NCBI GenBank assembly: GCA_000277445.1
Contig: AJWJ01000021.1
Span: forward strand, 1 to 64,000
Direction of reading: 5' to 3'
Length of the DNA: 64,000 nucleotides
DNA from: Polysphondylium violaceum
Taxonomy: Eukaryota > Evosea > Eumycetozoa > Dictyosteliales > Dictyosteliaceae
A program made the translations under genes and the position numbers. Under the pieces are notes generated by a model. It was given only the letters and a program-made list of their open reading frames with translations, did no database searches and was not told where the DNA came from. Position 1 is the stretch's first letter; the number at the start of each line of letters is the position of its first letter. Shown piece by piece: positions 1 through 11,645 of this stretch.

Positions 1-132
1 TGCATTCCTAAATATAGATCGATACAGATGATCCGTCATTCGTAAATTGCATAAAAAAAAAATTGATCCACTGACAGGATTTTTTTTCTCAAAAAAGAAA
101 TTATTTTTTTTTCTTTTTTTTTCTTTCCAAAG

Positions 133-2385
133 ATGATAAAGCTTTTTACTCTATTTATACTTTTAGTACCAGTGATTATATCACAACAAAAATGGAACAC
201 TGTTCCTGATATTGTTAAGAATCAACTAAAAGAATCATATGACTTATTTTTCCTACGCATAACAAAGCGCCTATTTCTCAATTTGGTTTGTATTTCAAGC
301 ATTTTGTTATCTACTACTATGAATATTAACTCTAAATTATAGGATTTTGCTTTAATCCAAGTAAAAGTTTGAGAACACAAAAATGGACAACTCCAAAAGA
401 GGAGGGAGGGAAAATCGTCTATGATTGGACTGTTTTAATCGATGTTAGCGAAAACCATGTAATAACAAACGAAAATGCTAAATTTCTTCTTGAAAAATCA
501 GAGTTTATCGAGAAGGAATTTGTAATTCAACAAATGATGGGTGATACAAAGGATGACCAATATCATTCTGAATCCATTATGTTAGAGATTATGAATACCT
601 ATAAGGGTTTAAAGGATCATTGTGAAGATGTTAAAATTGCTGATGAGAAAAAGGAGGCGGGGTTTTATCTCTTTACTAAATTTATGGCGTGTAGTAAATG
701 TACTGAAAAATTGTTAAATGAAATGTCAAAAAACCAATGGCAATCATCTATTAATAGACCTAATGGAGTGTCTCAACAATTAGATCCATTTGTTGCATTT
801 AAAAAAGATACCAAATTTTATGTTTTCTATAGTTTCCAATGGGATACTGACCGAACATGTTTTTCATCAGTTTCCATACTGACCGAAATCAGTTTCCATT
901 CTAAAACAATTCCAAGAATCAAACATTCATCTAGTACGTTATGGATACAATCAATGGTCAACAGTGACTTGGAATCCAAAATCCATACAAGAAAGAGCAT
1001 TAGAACGTTTTCCCATATATGATGTATCAAAAAAATTGAATATTAACCAAAAGGAACCGGTCAAGAAAGAGTCTTTATTAGATTTATTTGATTCAAGTGT
1101 ACAAAACAAAGAAGAAAGAATGATTCTAATCCTTGAAAAAATATGGTTCCCTATGTGTTCTAAATATTGCGACACTACATGGGACTATAATTGTTGGTAA
1201 GTTTTTTATTTAACAAATAATTTTCAATCTTTACTAATATCTTTAATTCCAAAGGAGAAAAGTTGCAGATAAACTCTTGAATCAATCCTATCTGACATTT
1301 GAAGATGTAGAGACTTTGGTTGCTTTTAAATATCATTTAGACAAAGAAGGAGCGTGAGTTTTGGGGGCACAAAATTGACATCGTCTATTTTTTGAAAATT
1401 CTAACACCACAATTTAACAAAAAATTAGGGAGAAACAAGCCAAATTGGAATCTATTGATGCTGCTATTAAAGATAATGTTAGTAAAAATCGTCATAGATA
1501 TAGTGTACCCATTGGACCACTGATTCAAGCAGGAGATATATATATCGGCCAGATGGACCTTTTAGAGTATACAAAAACTACACCATGGTGTCAAAATGGC
1601 ATTACCATATTTTGTAAAGATGATTTCCTAGCAGATAGAAAAGGGTTTGTATTCAATCTCGTTAAGGGGGTTATCAACCTTGAGACTAAGACATCTGATC
1701 AAACCAAAAAAGAGCCTCCTCAAACTACACTTCAATTAACCGAAGAGCATCCTCAAACTACACTTCAAAGAACTGAAGAGCCTCCTAAATCTACATCTCA
1801 AAAAACCTCCCATCATACCACCACCCACACCACTACTCAAAGGGCTTCAGAAAAAAGTTTTGCTCAAATAGTTGCAGAAGCTACGGCAATTAAAAAATAA
1901 AATAAAAGGAGCATTTATATCTATTCCATACTCAAAGGAAACAGTTGGACTTGCGCTGATGAATAATATTACATATCCTTTACAAGCAGATGTTGATCTA
2001 TAGGTTGCATATTACATGTAAACAAATAAAATTTTATTGAAGAAGCAAAATATATGATACCATACTTGTTGATCCACTCGACTTCGATTATATGATGTAA
2101 AGAATACTCTAACAGTTGAATATATTTTAAAAGCCATTGGTAATGTTGATAATTTGTATGATACCCTCTATGAAAATATCATGAGTGGTATATCATGTTT
2201 TAGAGCTAAGGCACAGTAAAAAAACATGTGGGTACAGAGTTGTTCAAGATTTCAAAAGGTGGTCAAGATTTAAAGAGTTAAGATGAAACAATAGAATGGA
2301 GACACATAACACGATATATGGATGAAATTATTATCGAATTATTGGAAAAAGATGTTTTTCAAGAGAAACTTATTCTATAATTAAT
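133..2385 (+). pseudogene. Decayed gene for a secreted protein of unknown family
   Basis: Coding sequence starts at ATG 133 with a clear signal peptide (MIKLFTLFILLVPVIISQ). Conserved-looking exons follow: to about 285, 343-1196, 1255-1353 and 1429-1900, joined by plausible GT-AG introns 286-342, 1197-1254 and 1354-1428 (the last two keep phase perfectly). The frame breaks at least three times: near 240-260, near 840-900 (beside a small repeat of GTTTCCA..CTGACCGAA) and at about 1900. Coding-like sequence continues in shifted frames to about 2385. The C-terminal part has three near-identical 11-residue units of the form PPQTTLQLTEE. The middle contains a CSKC pair and other cysteines, fitting an extracellular protein. 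No domain was recognised. A dead gene is the simplest reading; clustered assembly errors are the alternative. Confidence 0.6.
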
Positions 2386-2466
2386 AAATTTAAATTTAAA
2401 ATAACAATAACATCTGTAGTTCACTCATTGTTTAATTGATTTATCAAATATTTATATATTCTATTT

Positions 2467-4479
2467 TTATATTAATGAATGATCACTGTTATCGTTTGGA
2501 GAGTAGAGACAGTTTAGTTGAGTGGGATCTAGAGTTAATAATTCAACAGTGGAGGGGATCAGAGCTGATACTAAAAATTTACACATTGAAAGTGATTTTC
2601 CAAAATCAAGTGATTCCACACTATTATAGGTTTTCTATAGTCTTTAAATGTTATGATTTAATATTATCAACGAGAGGTAGATATAACTCTAGTGATTGAC
2701 TATCAATGTATAAATGTATTAGAGTTGATGGTGAAACCAGTTCAAACTTTTCTTCACTAGTGTTTGGAGTTGTATGTGTTGATAAATAGGTATAGATATT
2801 AGATTGGTGTATCTAGATTTATGATGTAAAGTTAAAAAAATACATGCTTTACAGGTTTAGATAGTCCATAGACAATATTATGTCTTAAGCTAATATGGGT
2901 TTCTTTGAAAAATGATGGAATCTTACTTGATTGATTTAACATTCCATTTCTATAATCCAATACCTCTACCGAATGAGGTATATTATCAAAATTAAATTCA
3001 ACCTCGTCTTGAATAACAAGATGTTTTAGATTTGGAAAGGGTGGTCCATGATTGATAAAGGTATCAAATTGTTTGACTTTCAATGATAGTTTACAAATGT
3101 TTGATCTATTGAATGTGAGATTCAAGTTATTATCATCATTTGTGTTATTGAGAATAGTAAGATCTATGAGATTTGGTGGATAGTGTATGATTCTATCGGC
3201 ATAGATGGATAGTTTTGTCAATGAGTGGTGTTGTAATAGATCTAATGGTTGATCTGGTTTATGGTTGGTGAGGGTCAGTGATATTAATGTATGTGGTATT
3301 GTTGTTGGAAAACAATTACTGATTGAGAGGTGTTGTAATGTTGATGGAAATATATTTGAATCTAATGTTTGTTTAAGTCCTTCGCTTTTCTTTAAGACCA
3401 TCTCTACATTTGGTTATTGTATGTATAATTGAAGATGAATAGTAGTCCTCTTTATTTATTATTTGAATACGGCATTTTTCTTGAAAAGAATGGTATGATT
3501 GAGATACATATTGAATTGATGATGGTAACAGTATTGTTGGAGGTGAACTCTTAACATGAGGTTTTGAATGAGAAAGGAATTTAATATGAGTGAGGGATTT
3601 GGGTAGATATCCCTTTTTCTCTAAGCATTCAACACTTAGTCTATCTTTATAGATGTAAATCTCCAGACAGAGGTGAGTGAGTGTGAGTGGTAGATGTTGA
3701 TTCTGATAGATGATTTGATTGAAATTTGTTAGATTGACATCGGGTAGTTTGAGATATTTAAGGTGAGGAGGTAATTGTATTGTTGATAAACATTGATTAA
3801 AATTATCAATTGAGAGGGCTGTCATCGATTGTGGAAACAATGGTTGTATATCATCTTTAGAATCATAATCTATTATCTGTACATTACTATTGAAAAGAAA
3901 TGCTGGAAGCTTGACATAAGTAATTATATGAATGGGTGATGTGAATTGAGGACTGATAGAAAAGTTGGAATCGCAACGATCGATATGGAGCAACAACTTT
4001 TCAATAGATCCTAATTCAATAGAATTAGGATGGTGAAACCTGCTCAGTAAGATTTAGTGTGTTTATTGATGGTGATATCCATTTAGCTGTATTTTCATTT
4101 AAATCTTTTAACCTCAGAGAATGTATAGAGGCGGGGATACATTCATATACGTATTTGCTGTCCACATTCATGTTTGGGGTAGTCATTAGTATACTTAAAT
4201 GAGTGATTCCTGGAGGAATGCTACTTTTGTCATAGAAATATACTACATTATTATTCTTTGTTGCATGTGCTTGTTGATTGGGTTGGTTGGCCTAAAGGCC
4301 AAATAAAGAAAGTTGCAATTAGTAAGATCTTCAGGTACAACAAGAGGTGATGGCTGTGGAAGAGGGAACCCTTCATCATTGAGTGGTATATAGATAGTTA
4401 TTGAATAAACACGACCTTTAGTTTTAAATGATGGTAGATTCCTGTTTATAGAGAGACGCAGATATAGACACAAAAACAT
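2467..4479 (-). pseudogene. FNIP-repeat (leucine-rich-like) gene, frameshifted
   Basis: Read from the minus strand, this stretch encodes a chain of FNIP-type repeats, the ~22-residue dictyostelid repeat with the pattern (I/L)P.(S/T)(L/I)..L.(I/L). Visible units include IPPGITHLSI (about 4190), LPPHLKYLKL (about 3760), LPLTLTHLCL, LPKSLTHIKF, FPSTLQHLSI, IPHTLISLTL, YPPNLIDLTI, IPHSVEVLDY, VSPSTLIHLYI (about 2730) and IPSTVELLTL (about 2540). The repeats lie in different frames: breaks occur near 4250, near 4040 (at a 10-bp inverted repeat), near 3390, and again after the stop at 2832. FNIP proteins form a large amoebal family, many of which look degraded. The N-terminal segment from ATG 4479 has no repeat. 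It lies divergently 102 bp from the fusion gene starting at 4582. Confidence 0.75.
4008..4031. repeat. Perfect 10-bp inverted repeat
   Basis: The arms ATCCTAATTC (4008-4017) and GAATTAGGAT (4022-4031) are exact reverse complements with a 4-nt loop. The repeat sits exactly where the FNIP reading frame breaks, so it may mark the slippage or template-switch event that broke it. Confidence 0.8.
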
Positions 4480-4581
4480 GATCCTTATGATTCAAACTCC
4501 CAAAAATGCAAAGTATTTTTTTTTTTTTTTTTTAATCTATTCATTTTTGCATCGGGTACAACCTTAGGGGTAACAACATAA

Positions 4582-6849
4582 ATGATAGAGAGTGATAATA
4601 GTAGTAGTAATAGTAATCATTGTATAATTAGTAATAGTCATAATTTAAGTCAATATAGATATGTAAAAGTAAATACATCGATAGGATGTCTCGTGTTGGA
4701 ACTATTCATTGATCAGGTTCCTCTCACATGCAGTTATTTTGTAGAGTTGTGTCTGTCAAATAGATTCAATGATACCCTTATTCATAGAATCCTCAAGAGT
4801 TTGTTTGTCCAATTGGGCAGATACTCTATCTTGGACCAGTCATTCATAAACAACTATCATCATCAACAACAAGATAATGGGGGTAATAGTACTATCAGGA
4901 GTAGTAATAGCAATTTTAATCATAGCTCAATCACAAATTCACCTTTTCTACCCACACCTTTAAAACATCAATCTACTCTCATGTTTGATTATCATAGTCA
5001 TGGTAATAATAGTAGTAGTATCAGTAATAGTAATGAATCAATAAGAACAACGGCTACAACAACCAATAGTAGTACATTACCAATACCTTCCTCATTATCA
5101 CTATCAAATGAAGATAGTAGTAGTGTATATATATCTCCACCTTCAACACCCTATATTATAGACAACAATGATACAGAGGTATCGACCACAACCAGTGGTA
5201 GTAGCGGAGGAGGCACAAATATATCTGGTGGCGTGTTGATGAAAAGCGGGAGTACAGATTCCTTAAAGATAATTGATCAATTTCGATCTTTTCTCAAGGA
5301 AACCAAGGACTGTAAAATTAAATTCAACACTCGTGGTCTGTGTGCCATTGGTAATTTCAATCAGATTATCATTACATTGGATGCATGCGATGGTTTGAAT
5401 AAAAAGTACCCTATCTTTGGTAAAGTTCATTCCAGTAGTGTGTCTCTATTAAAATCATTGGAATCCACCACTGTCGATCTTTACAACACACCCCTTTCGC
5501 CCATCATCATTACCTCTGTAGATTTTACTCCATCATTATCACTTAATTCCCCTTCATCTATTGTATCACCTAAACAACAGCAACATCAACAAGAATCGGT
5601 GGATAATAGTATACATATTTTATCAACACCTAAATCATCACCACTAATCAAAGATGGCCAACAGCAACAGCAACAGCAACAACCAATACAGCCAATAGTA
5701 CCAATCGTTACAACATTGGCATCGACACCACCAGCACCTTCAACCCCTACGAGTAGTACGACGACCAATAGTATCACAAACTCACCATTCTCTGTACCTT
5801 TACATCGTCGACATTCAATCATGACGCTTGGAAAGAGAGAACATGAAGATGATAAAGATCCTACAATGTCTGCCTCTACGACACCCTATTTACTGAGCAA
5901 AAAGGTAAAGACTCTCACGCCATTGATCATTCCCAGTGGTGGAGGCTTGAGTAAACAGCAACAACAGCAACAACAAGAAGAGCAACAACAACTCTTGTCG
6001 TCGAGATTGAATCTCACGAGCAATGCAAACACACCCATTCAGTTGTCGTCGACGGTCGACATACGCAAGGTGCTCACGAGTCCGACTTTGAACAATGCCG
6101 CCGCGTCGTTCATCAAGCCCAAGTGGCCCGTGCGTATGGTCATTGTCAGACACGGCCAATCCATGCAAAACGCCGCCCTCGACCAAGGCCAAGAGATGTC
6201 TGTGCGTGATGCCGACATCCAGCTCACAGAGATTGGCGTGTGGCAGGCGATCCAGTGCGGCAAGTATCTGGCCCAAACGGGTAAATTTGACATTGTCTTT
6301 GCCTCGCCCTATCTCAGGACGCGCGAGACGGCCCTCCACATCCTGTCGCAGTTTGACTACAAGCCCAAACTGTGGATCGAGTCGACGCTGCGTGAGCGCG
6401 AGTTTGGCATCGTGCACGGCCTCACCGAGGCCATCATCAAGGAGCGCTACCCCAACGAATACATGGTGCGCAACCGTGATGGCAAGTACTACTACCGCCC
6501 CTCCAACGGCGAATCGTGCATGGACGTCGAGTTGCGTGTCCACTCATTTCTCGAAAAGGTCTCTCGCCGCTACGCTGGCAAGTCGATCCTCATCATCACG
6601 CATCAAATCCCCTACAAATCCTTTCGTGTCCTCTTTGAGCACCTCGACGAAGAGGGTGTTGTCGCACTGGAAAACGTCTACAACTGCGGCATCCAAGAGT
6701 ATATCCTCGACACCACCAAAAGCGAAGACGGCCGAATGAAACTAAAACACTTTAATTTCAAGTGCTACAACATGAACGACGCTCCCAACAACATCCAAGG
6801 CAACAGGAAATCCCGAGACGAAGAGGCCAAGAATCAGCCCTTATCTTGA
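4582..6849 (+). CDS. Cyclophilin-like domain fused to histidine phosphatase (PGAM family)
   Basis: Single-exon gene, 755 aa. Residues ~25-77 and ~234-282 form one cyclophilin-type fold split by a ~150-residue Ser/Asn-rich insertion. The stretches VPLTCSYFVELCL, FNTRGLCAIGN and NKKYPIFGKV resemble the CWC27 spliceosomal cyclophilin subgroup. The HR pair is present, but the usual GSQFF segment reads NQIIITL, so isomerase activity is doubtful. After a Gln/Ser/Thr-rich linker, residues ~515-730 are a complete histidine phosphatase: RHGQS (R523, H524), RTRET (R581), LREREFG, and a second His at 674 (ITHQ). The substrate is not predictable; this fold covers phosphoglycerate mutase, fructose-2,6-bisphosphatase and protein phosphatases of the Sts type. 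Base composition changes sharply: the phosphatase half is visibly GC-rich compared with the AT-rich N-terminal half. The start is the first ATG after a T-rich leader. Confidence 0.85.
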   Translation: MIESDNSSSNSNHCIISNSHNLSQYRYVKVNTSIGCLVLELFIDQVPLTCSYFVELCLSNRFNDTLIHRILKSLFVQLGRYSILDQSFINNYHHQQQDNGGNSTIRSSNSNFNHSSITNSPFLPTPLKHQSTLMFDYHSHGNNSSSISNSNESIRTTATTTNSSTLPIPSSLSLSNEDSSSVYISPPSTPYIIDNNDTEVSTTTSGSSGGGTNISGGVLMKSGSTDSLKIIDQFRSFLKETKDCKIKFNTRGLCAIGNFNQIIITLDACDGLNKKYPIFGKVHSSSVSLLKSLESTTVDLYNTPLSPIIITSVDFTPSLSLNSPSSIVSPKQQQHQQESVDNSIHILSTPKSSPLIKDGQQQQQQQQPIQPIVPIVTTLASTPPAPSTPTSSTTTNSITNSPFSVPLHRRHSIMTLGKREHEDDKDPTMSASTTPYLLSKKVKTLTPLIIPSGGGLSKQQQQQQQEEQQQLLSSRLNLTSNANTPIQLSSTVDIRKVLTSPTLNNAAASFIKPKWPVRMVIVRHGQSMQNAALDQGQEMSVRDADIQLTEIGVWQAIQCGKYLAQTGKFDIVFASPYLRTRETALHILSQFDYKPKLWIESTLREREFGIVHGLTEAIIKERYPNEYMVRNRDGKYYYRPSNGESCMDVELRVHSFLEKVSRRYAGKSILIITHQIPYKSFRVLFEHLDEEGVVALENVYNCGIQEYILDTTKSEDGRMKLKHFNFKCYNMNDAPNNIQGNRKSRDEEAKNQPLS

Positions 6850-7088
6850 CCCCTCATCCTCCTACTCATACATGTACATATAAATAATATCTCTCAAATA
6901 TCTCTTTCTTCACACCCTCTCAGAGTGAGTGTGTTTTTTTTTTCTTGCTCAAATAAATTTTCTGGGTAAAAAATGCGCCAAAATTCAAATTAATTTTTTT
7001 TCATTTTTTTTTCATTTTTCATACACTTTTTCGTTTATTTGAACAAAGACACACAATACTCTATCTATCTGTTAAGCATATATAGATA

Positions 7089-10000
7089 ATGAAACAAACG
7101 ACTATAAATTCATTTTTCAAATCTGAGAAAAAACCTGATACAAGTAGCAATGGAAATAATAGTAATAGTAATAATGTAAACAATAACAATAATAAGAATA
7201 ATAATAATAATATAGATGATGATGTAAGTATATAGTATAGAGATTTAATGAATACTAGAGTAGTAGAGAAGATCTAATACAAGGATATAAAAATAGGATT
7301 ACGACTTTTTTCAAGATTTAGATGATGAGGATTTAGGTATCGCTCCACCATCAACAAAATCTACATCTACACCTACACCAACACCAACACCAACACCACC
7401 AACATCACTATCACAACCAGGGATTGTAGCATCATCAACACCATCACTTTCATTACCAAAGCTATCTCCTTCGAAATTGAATCTCAAGAATATAAAAACA
7501 AATTTAATCAATAATAATGTTAACGAAACTAAACCAACAGCAGAAACAATAAATAGTATACCAGATAAAAGTAATCCTGAAATAAAGATAACAACAGCTA
7601 CAAGTAAATTATCATTGACAACAACACCAAGTAAAGGCAAAATTGATAGTTTTTTTAAACCAGTTTCAACACCATCATCACAAGAAAGTGTTGGTAATAA
7701 TAGTAATAATAATTTATTCTCACAATTTGAAAAAGAAGAAAAGGAATCAAAATCTACTTCTACACCTTCAAGACCTAAAAGAGCTGCATCAGCTAAAATA
7801 ACAAACAACAACAATATTAATAACAATACTAGAAAGAGGAAAACTATAGATGTAGAAGAAGAGGAAGAAGAACAAGAAGAAGAAGAAGAATTTACACAAC
7901 TAAAAGAACAAGAACAAGATACAAAAATGGAACTAGCAGAGGATACAGATACTTCAAATCTAGATGATTTTAAATTTGATTCATCACCAACCATTTCCTC
8001 ATCCAGTAAAGTTAGTACTACCAAATCACTATCATCAGTATCATCAACATCAACGACCAAATCTATATCAGTACCATCAACTCCATCCAAAAACAAAAAA
8101 AAACCTATGGACGATGATGATTTTGATTTTGAAGATGACCAAGACATGGACACATCATCACCACCTCTTACACCAAAAAAATCATCATCATCAACATCAG
8201 TACCATCAACTCCATCCAAAAACAAATTTGGTAAACTATCAAAAAAAGAAACCGAGGAAAGACTTTCATTTTTAGTAGATATCAAAGATTCATTACAGAG
8301 AGGCAAAGATGATCCCAACTATGATCCACGTACCCTCTATATCCCCAAACAGGCTATGGCTAAATTTACACCATTTGAAAGACAATTTTGGGAGATCAAG
8401 AGCAAACACTATGACACTGTAGTCTTTTTCAAAAAGGGCAAGTTTTATGAACTCTATGAAAACGATGCCGATATAGGCCACCAGTTGCTCCATTTGAAAA
8501 TGACTGATCGTGTAAATATGCGTATGGTTGGTGTACCCGAGTCTTCTTTTAATCAATGGTCATCAAAGCTCATTCAGCTCGGCTATAAAGTCGCCAAAGT
8601 TGATCAAATGGAAACATCGATTGGTGCCTCAAAGAGACAAAGCGAAAAGGGAGGTGCAGGCAAGACAGACTCTATCATTACCAGAGAACTCACCTCTATC
8701 CTCACAGCAGGTACCCTATTGGACGAGACTTTGATCTCTGATCACAACTCTACCTATCTCATGTCTATCAAACACGATGACTACAACAAACAGTTTGGCA
8801 TTTGTTTTGTAGATGTATCGATTGGCTCTTTCTTTTTGTCCACCTTTACCGACGACAATGGCGGCACTCAACTTGAAACCCTTCTCCTCCAAACAATGCC
8901 CAAAGAAATTATCTATGAGAAAAACGCTATTGGCACCGAAGCAATGAACTTGTTAAAGAGAGTGTTGGCACCTGTCAAACCCATTATGAATGCTCGTGAC
9001 TCTCTGACAGAGTATCTCGACCCCCTCGAAACATTGGCCAAGATCAAAGAGATTCGTGGCTGCATTCCCGATGATTTGAATGAAATGAAAAACGACACCA
9101 TGGCACTCTCTGCACTTGGTGCTTGTGTATCGTATTTGATGGACATTCGAATTGGCAAAGGTGTATTGGACCAAGCACGTTTCAAGTACTTTAATCCATT
9201 GGATGTAGAGAATGCACTCATTCTCGATGGCCAGTGTTTGGTAAATTTAGAGATATTTAATAATTCCACAGATGGATCTTCAGAAGGTACCCTCTACAAA
9301 CTCATGGACAGATGCTCGACAGCATTTGGCAAGAGAATGTTTAGACAATGGATTTGCAGACCATTGGCAAACAAGGCATTGATTCAAGATCGTCAAAATG
9401 CAATTGATCACCTTAAATCCAATCCAAGTCTTATGCAATCCATCACCGCCCTCCTTCTTAAACTACCAGATCTCGAGAGAATGATCTCTAGAATTAAATC
9501 AAAATCTTCAAAAATTCAAGATCTAATCTCGGTTTTAAATCATTTTGAAAGCATTCATAATCAAATTGATTCTTTTGAAAATATTGATAAAATTGCTTCA
9601 AATCATTTAAAGAGTTGTTTATTATTTGATAATAACCAAAATAATAATATTGATAATAACAATAATAATCAAGATGATGGTGATGAAGAAGATCTAGGTA
9701 TTAGTCAAGAAAAGAAAACATATTTGGTAAATAATATATCAACCAACAATTATCCAAATCTTTCAAATCATATTGAAAAAGTACGTGAAAGTTTTGAATA
9801 TGATAGAGAAAACGATCAAATCATACCATCCAAAGGCCTCTTTAAAGAATTTGATGATTGTCAAGAAAAGATTAAAGCCTATGAAGATAAATTGGACACT
9901 CATTTACAAGAGCAAAAAGAATTTTTTGGATCAAATAAATTGGATTACAAACATATGGGCAAGGAAATCTATCAACTTGAAGTACCAGTGGCCATTGCCA

Positions 10001-11127
10001 CCAAAAAGAAACTTGGCTCAGAGTATCAAATCAAATCACACTCCAAGGTTGTCAATAGATATCACACCCCATTCATTTGCAAAGTTTTGCCAAAACTACT
10101 CGAGGAACGTGATACATTGGACGTATTGTCGAGAGAGATCCTCAAAAAGATTCAAGAGAATTTCAGCACCCACTTCTCTCAATATATGCGTGCCGTTCAA
10201 TGTTTGGCCCAGTTGGATTGCATTTTATCGCTCTACAAAGTAAGCACCCAATCCACCATCCCCATGTGTAGACCCGAATTTCTCGAGGCCCCTCGTGGAT
10301 TCCTCCAAATCAAAGATATGAGACATCCCTGTATTTCCTCCAAAGCCACCGACGAGTTTATTCCCAACGACTTGTCACTCAATACCACCGACAATCCTCC
10401 ATCGGTCATGGTTCTCACTGGTCCCAACATGGGTGGAAAGAGCACACTTCTTCGTCAAACATGTCTGCTGGTGATTATGGCCCAATTGGGATGCTACGTC
10501 CCCGCCACTCAATGCTCCATGTCGATTGTCGACCGTATTTTCACTCGTTTGGGCGCCAATGACAACATCTTGGCCGGTCAATCCACCTTTATGGTTGAGT
10601 TACAAGAGACATGCAATGTCCTCAAACACGCCACCAACCGTTCTCTCGTCATTCTCGACGAACTCGGTCGTGGTACCAGTACCTTTGACGGATACTCTAT
10701 TGCCTACTCTGTACTAAACTATATCGCCCATCACATTGAATCCCTCTGTATATTTGCAACCCACTACCAATCACTCGCCAACGAACCCGCCGTCATTGAC
10801 AAGATCTCTACCTCTTATATGACTTGTCAAGTCGATGAGGAACAGAAAAAAGTAGTTTTCCTCTATAAATTAGCCAAAGGTATTTGCGAAAACTCTTATG
10901 GTCTCCACGTAGCCAGTATGACAGGTCTACCAAAATCAATTATCGCCAAAGCTGAAGAAAAGGCCAAACAATTTGAAAAAGAATCTACCATCTCTTCCTA
11001 CATTCATGGTACCATTCATAAATCTGAATTGGTAAAAAGAATCGCCTCCTCTTTTGCTTCCAAAGATATCAAAGAATTGATTCTTCTTCAAAAAACTTTA
11101 TTATCTAAAAATAATATTGACAACTGA
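7089..11127 (+). CDS. msh6: DNA mismatch repair protein MSH6
   Basis: Two exons, 7089-7223 and 7297-11127, separated by a 73-nt intron (GTAAGT..ATAG, phase 0), give about 1,321 aa. The first exon supplies the N-terminal PCNA-binding PIP box QTTINSFF (residues 3-10), typical of MSH6. A long acidic, Ser/Thr-rich disordered region follows. The MutS core then begins with the mismatch-reading motif GKFYE (G426-E430, the Phe that stacks on the mispair), followed by connector, lever, clamp and ATPase domains. Walker A is [10 protein letters not shown] (~1086) and the Walker B/signature region is [17 protein letters not shown]. In other eukaryotes MSH6 pairs with MSH2 as MutS-alpha to detect mismatches and small loops in the nucleus. 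A poly-Asn insertion lies near 9650 in the clamp region. The gene converges on the RNase H gene 90 bp downstream. Confidence 0.95.
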
Positions 11128-11216
11128 TATTTTATTTAGATTTAATAAATTTATTTTCACATTTGTGTATTGTATCTAAAAATAAGATTACCAAGATTGG
11201 TTGGTGAAATGCGAGT

Positions 11217-11645
11217 TTATTTATAAACACCTTTATTGGCCTCTGCATCAGCTTCTTTGTTTTTATCTCTTGAAATCCATTTAAAAACCACAACGCTTTT
11301 ATTTCTGAAGCCATAAAGAATGTTACTGATATTTTTCCAAATGTGTTTATGAGCAACTTCTTTTTTGTTGTATTTTTTCCAATCATTTAATTCCCATTTA
11401 CAAATCCATCTCTTATTGAGTGCATCCATGATCCATTTGGCGTCTCCATGTACAGTCATATGCTTGTAATTTTTTGTGCTGAGGTACAATAAACATTCAT
11501 ACAACGCTGTTAATTCCATTTCACCATTGGTAGTGTATTTTTTACCTCCATTTTTTCTAAAACCATCACTAACAACATATCCCCATCCTCCTTTGCCTGG
11601 ATTACCCTTGCATGCTCCATCTATATTTGCAGTAATACTATTCAT
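11217..11645 (-). CDS. Stand-alone type 1 ribonuclease H
   Basis: 142 aa from ATG 11645. Upstream in-frame codons form a Phe/Asn-rich run with no resemblance to the family, so the internal ATG just before the domain was chosen. It is a complete RNase HI fold with the active-site carboxylates D9 (DGACKGNPG), E44 (TTNGEMELTAL), D68 (VHGDAKWI) and the C-terminal Asp in NKEADAEANK. A basic handle-like helix (KWELNDWKKYNKKEV) matches the bacterial enzyme. The flexible-loop His of the bacterial enzyme (..GHAGH..) is replaced by a SRDKNKEAD segment, as in plant-type and some archaeal members. No hybrid-binding domain or targeting peptide is seen. The likely role is removing RNA from RNA-DNA hybrids. 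Its compact, bacterial-like form could reflect horizontal transfer, though base composition does not stand out. Confidence 0.85.
   Translation of the reverse strand: MNSITANIDGACKGNPGKGGWGYVVSDGFRKNGGKKYTTNGEMELTALYECLLYLSTKNYKHMTVHGDAKWIMDALNKRWICKWELNDWKKYNKKEVAHKHIWKNISNILYGFRNKSVVVFKWISRDKNKEADAEANKGVYK

Noticed and set aside
5890-6543. 217-codon minus-strand open frame
   Set aside because: Antisense shadow of the GC-rich phosphatase domain; the plus strand carries all catalytic motifs.
6095-6739. 214-codon plus-strand open frame in a second frame
   Set aside because: Ser/Arg/Thr-rich shadow frame of the same GC-rich region.
7311-8318. 335-codon minus-strand open frame rich in Ser/Asp/Val
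   Set aside because: Antisense of the low-complexity N-terminal region of MSH6.
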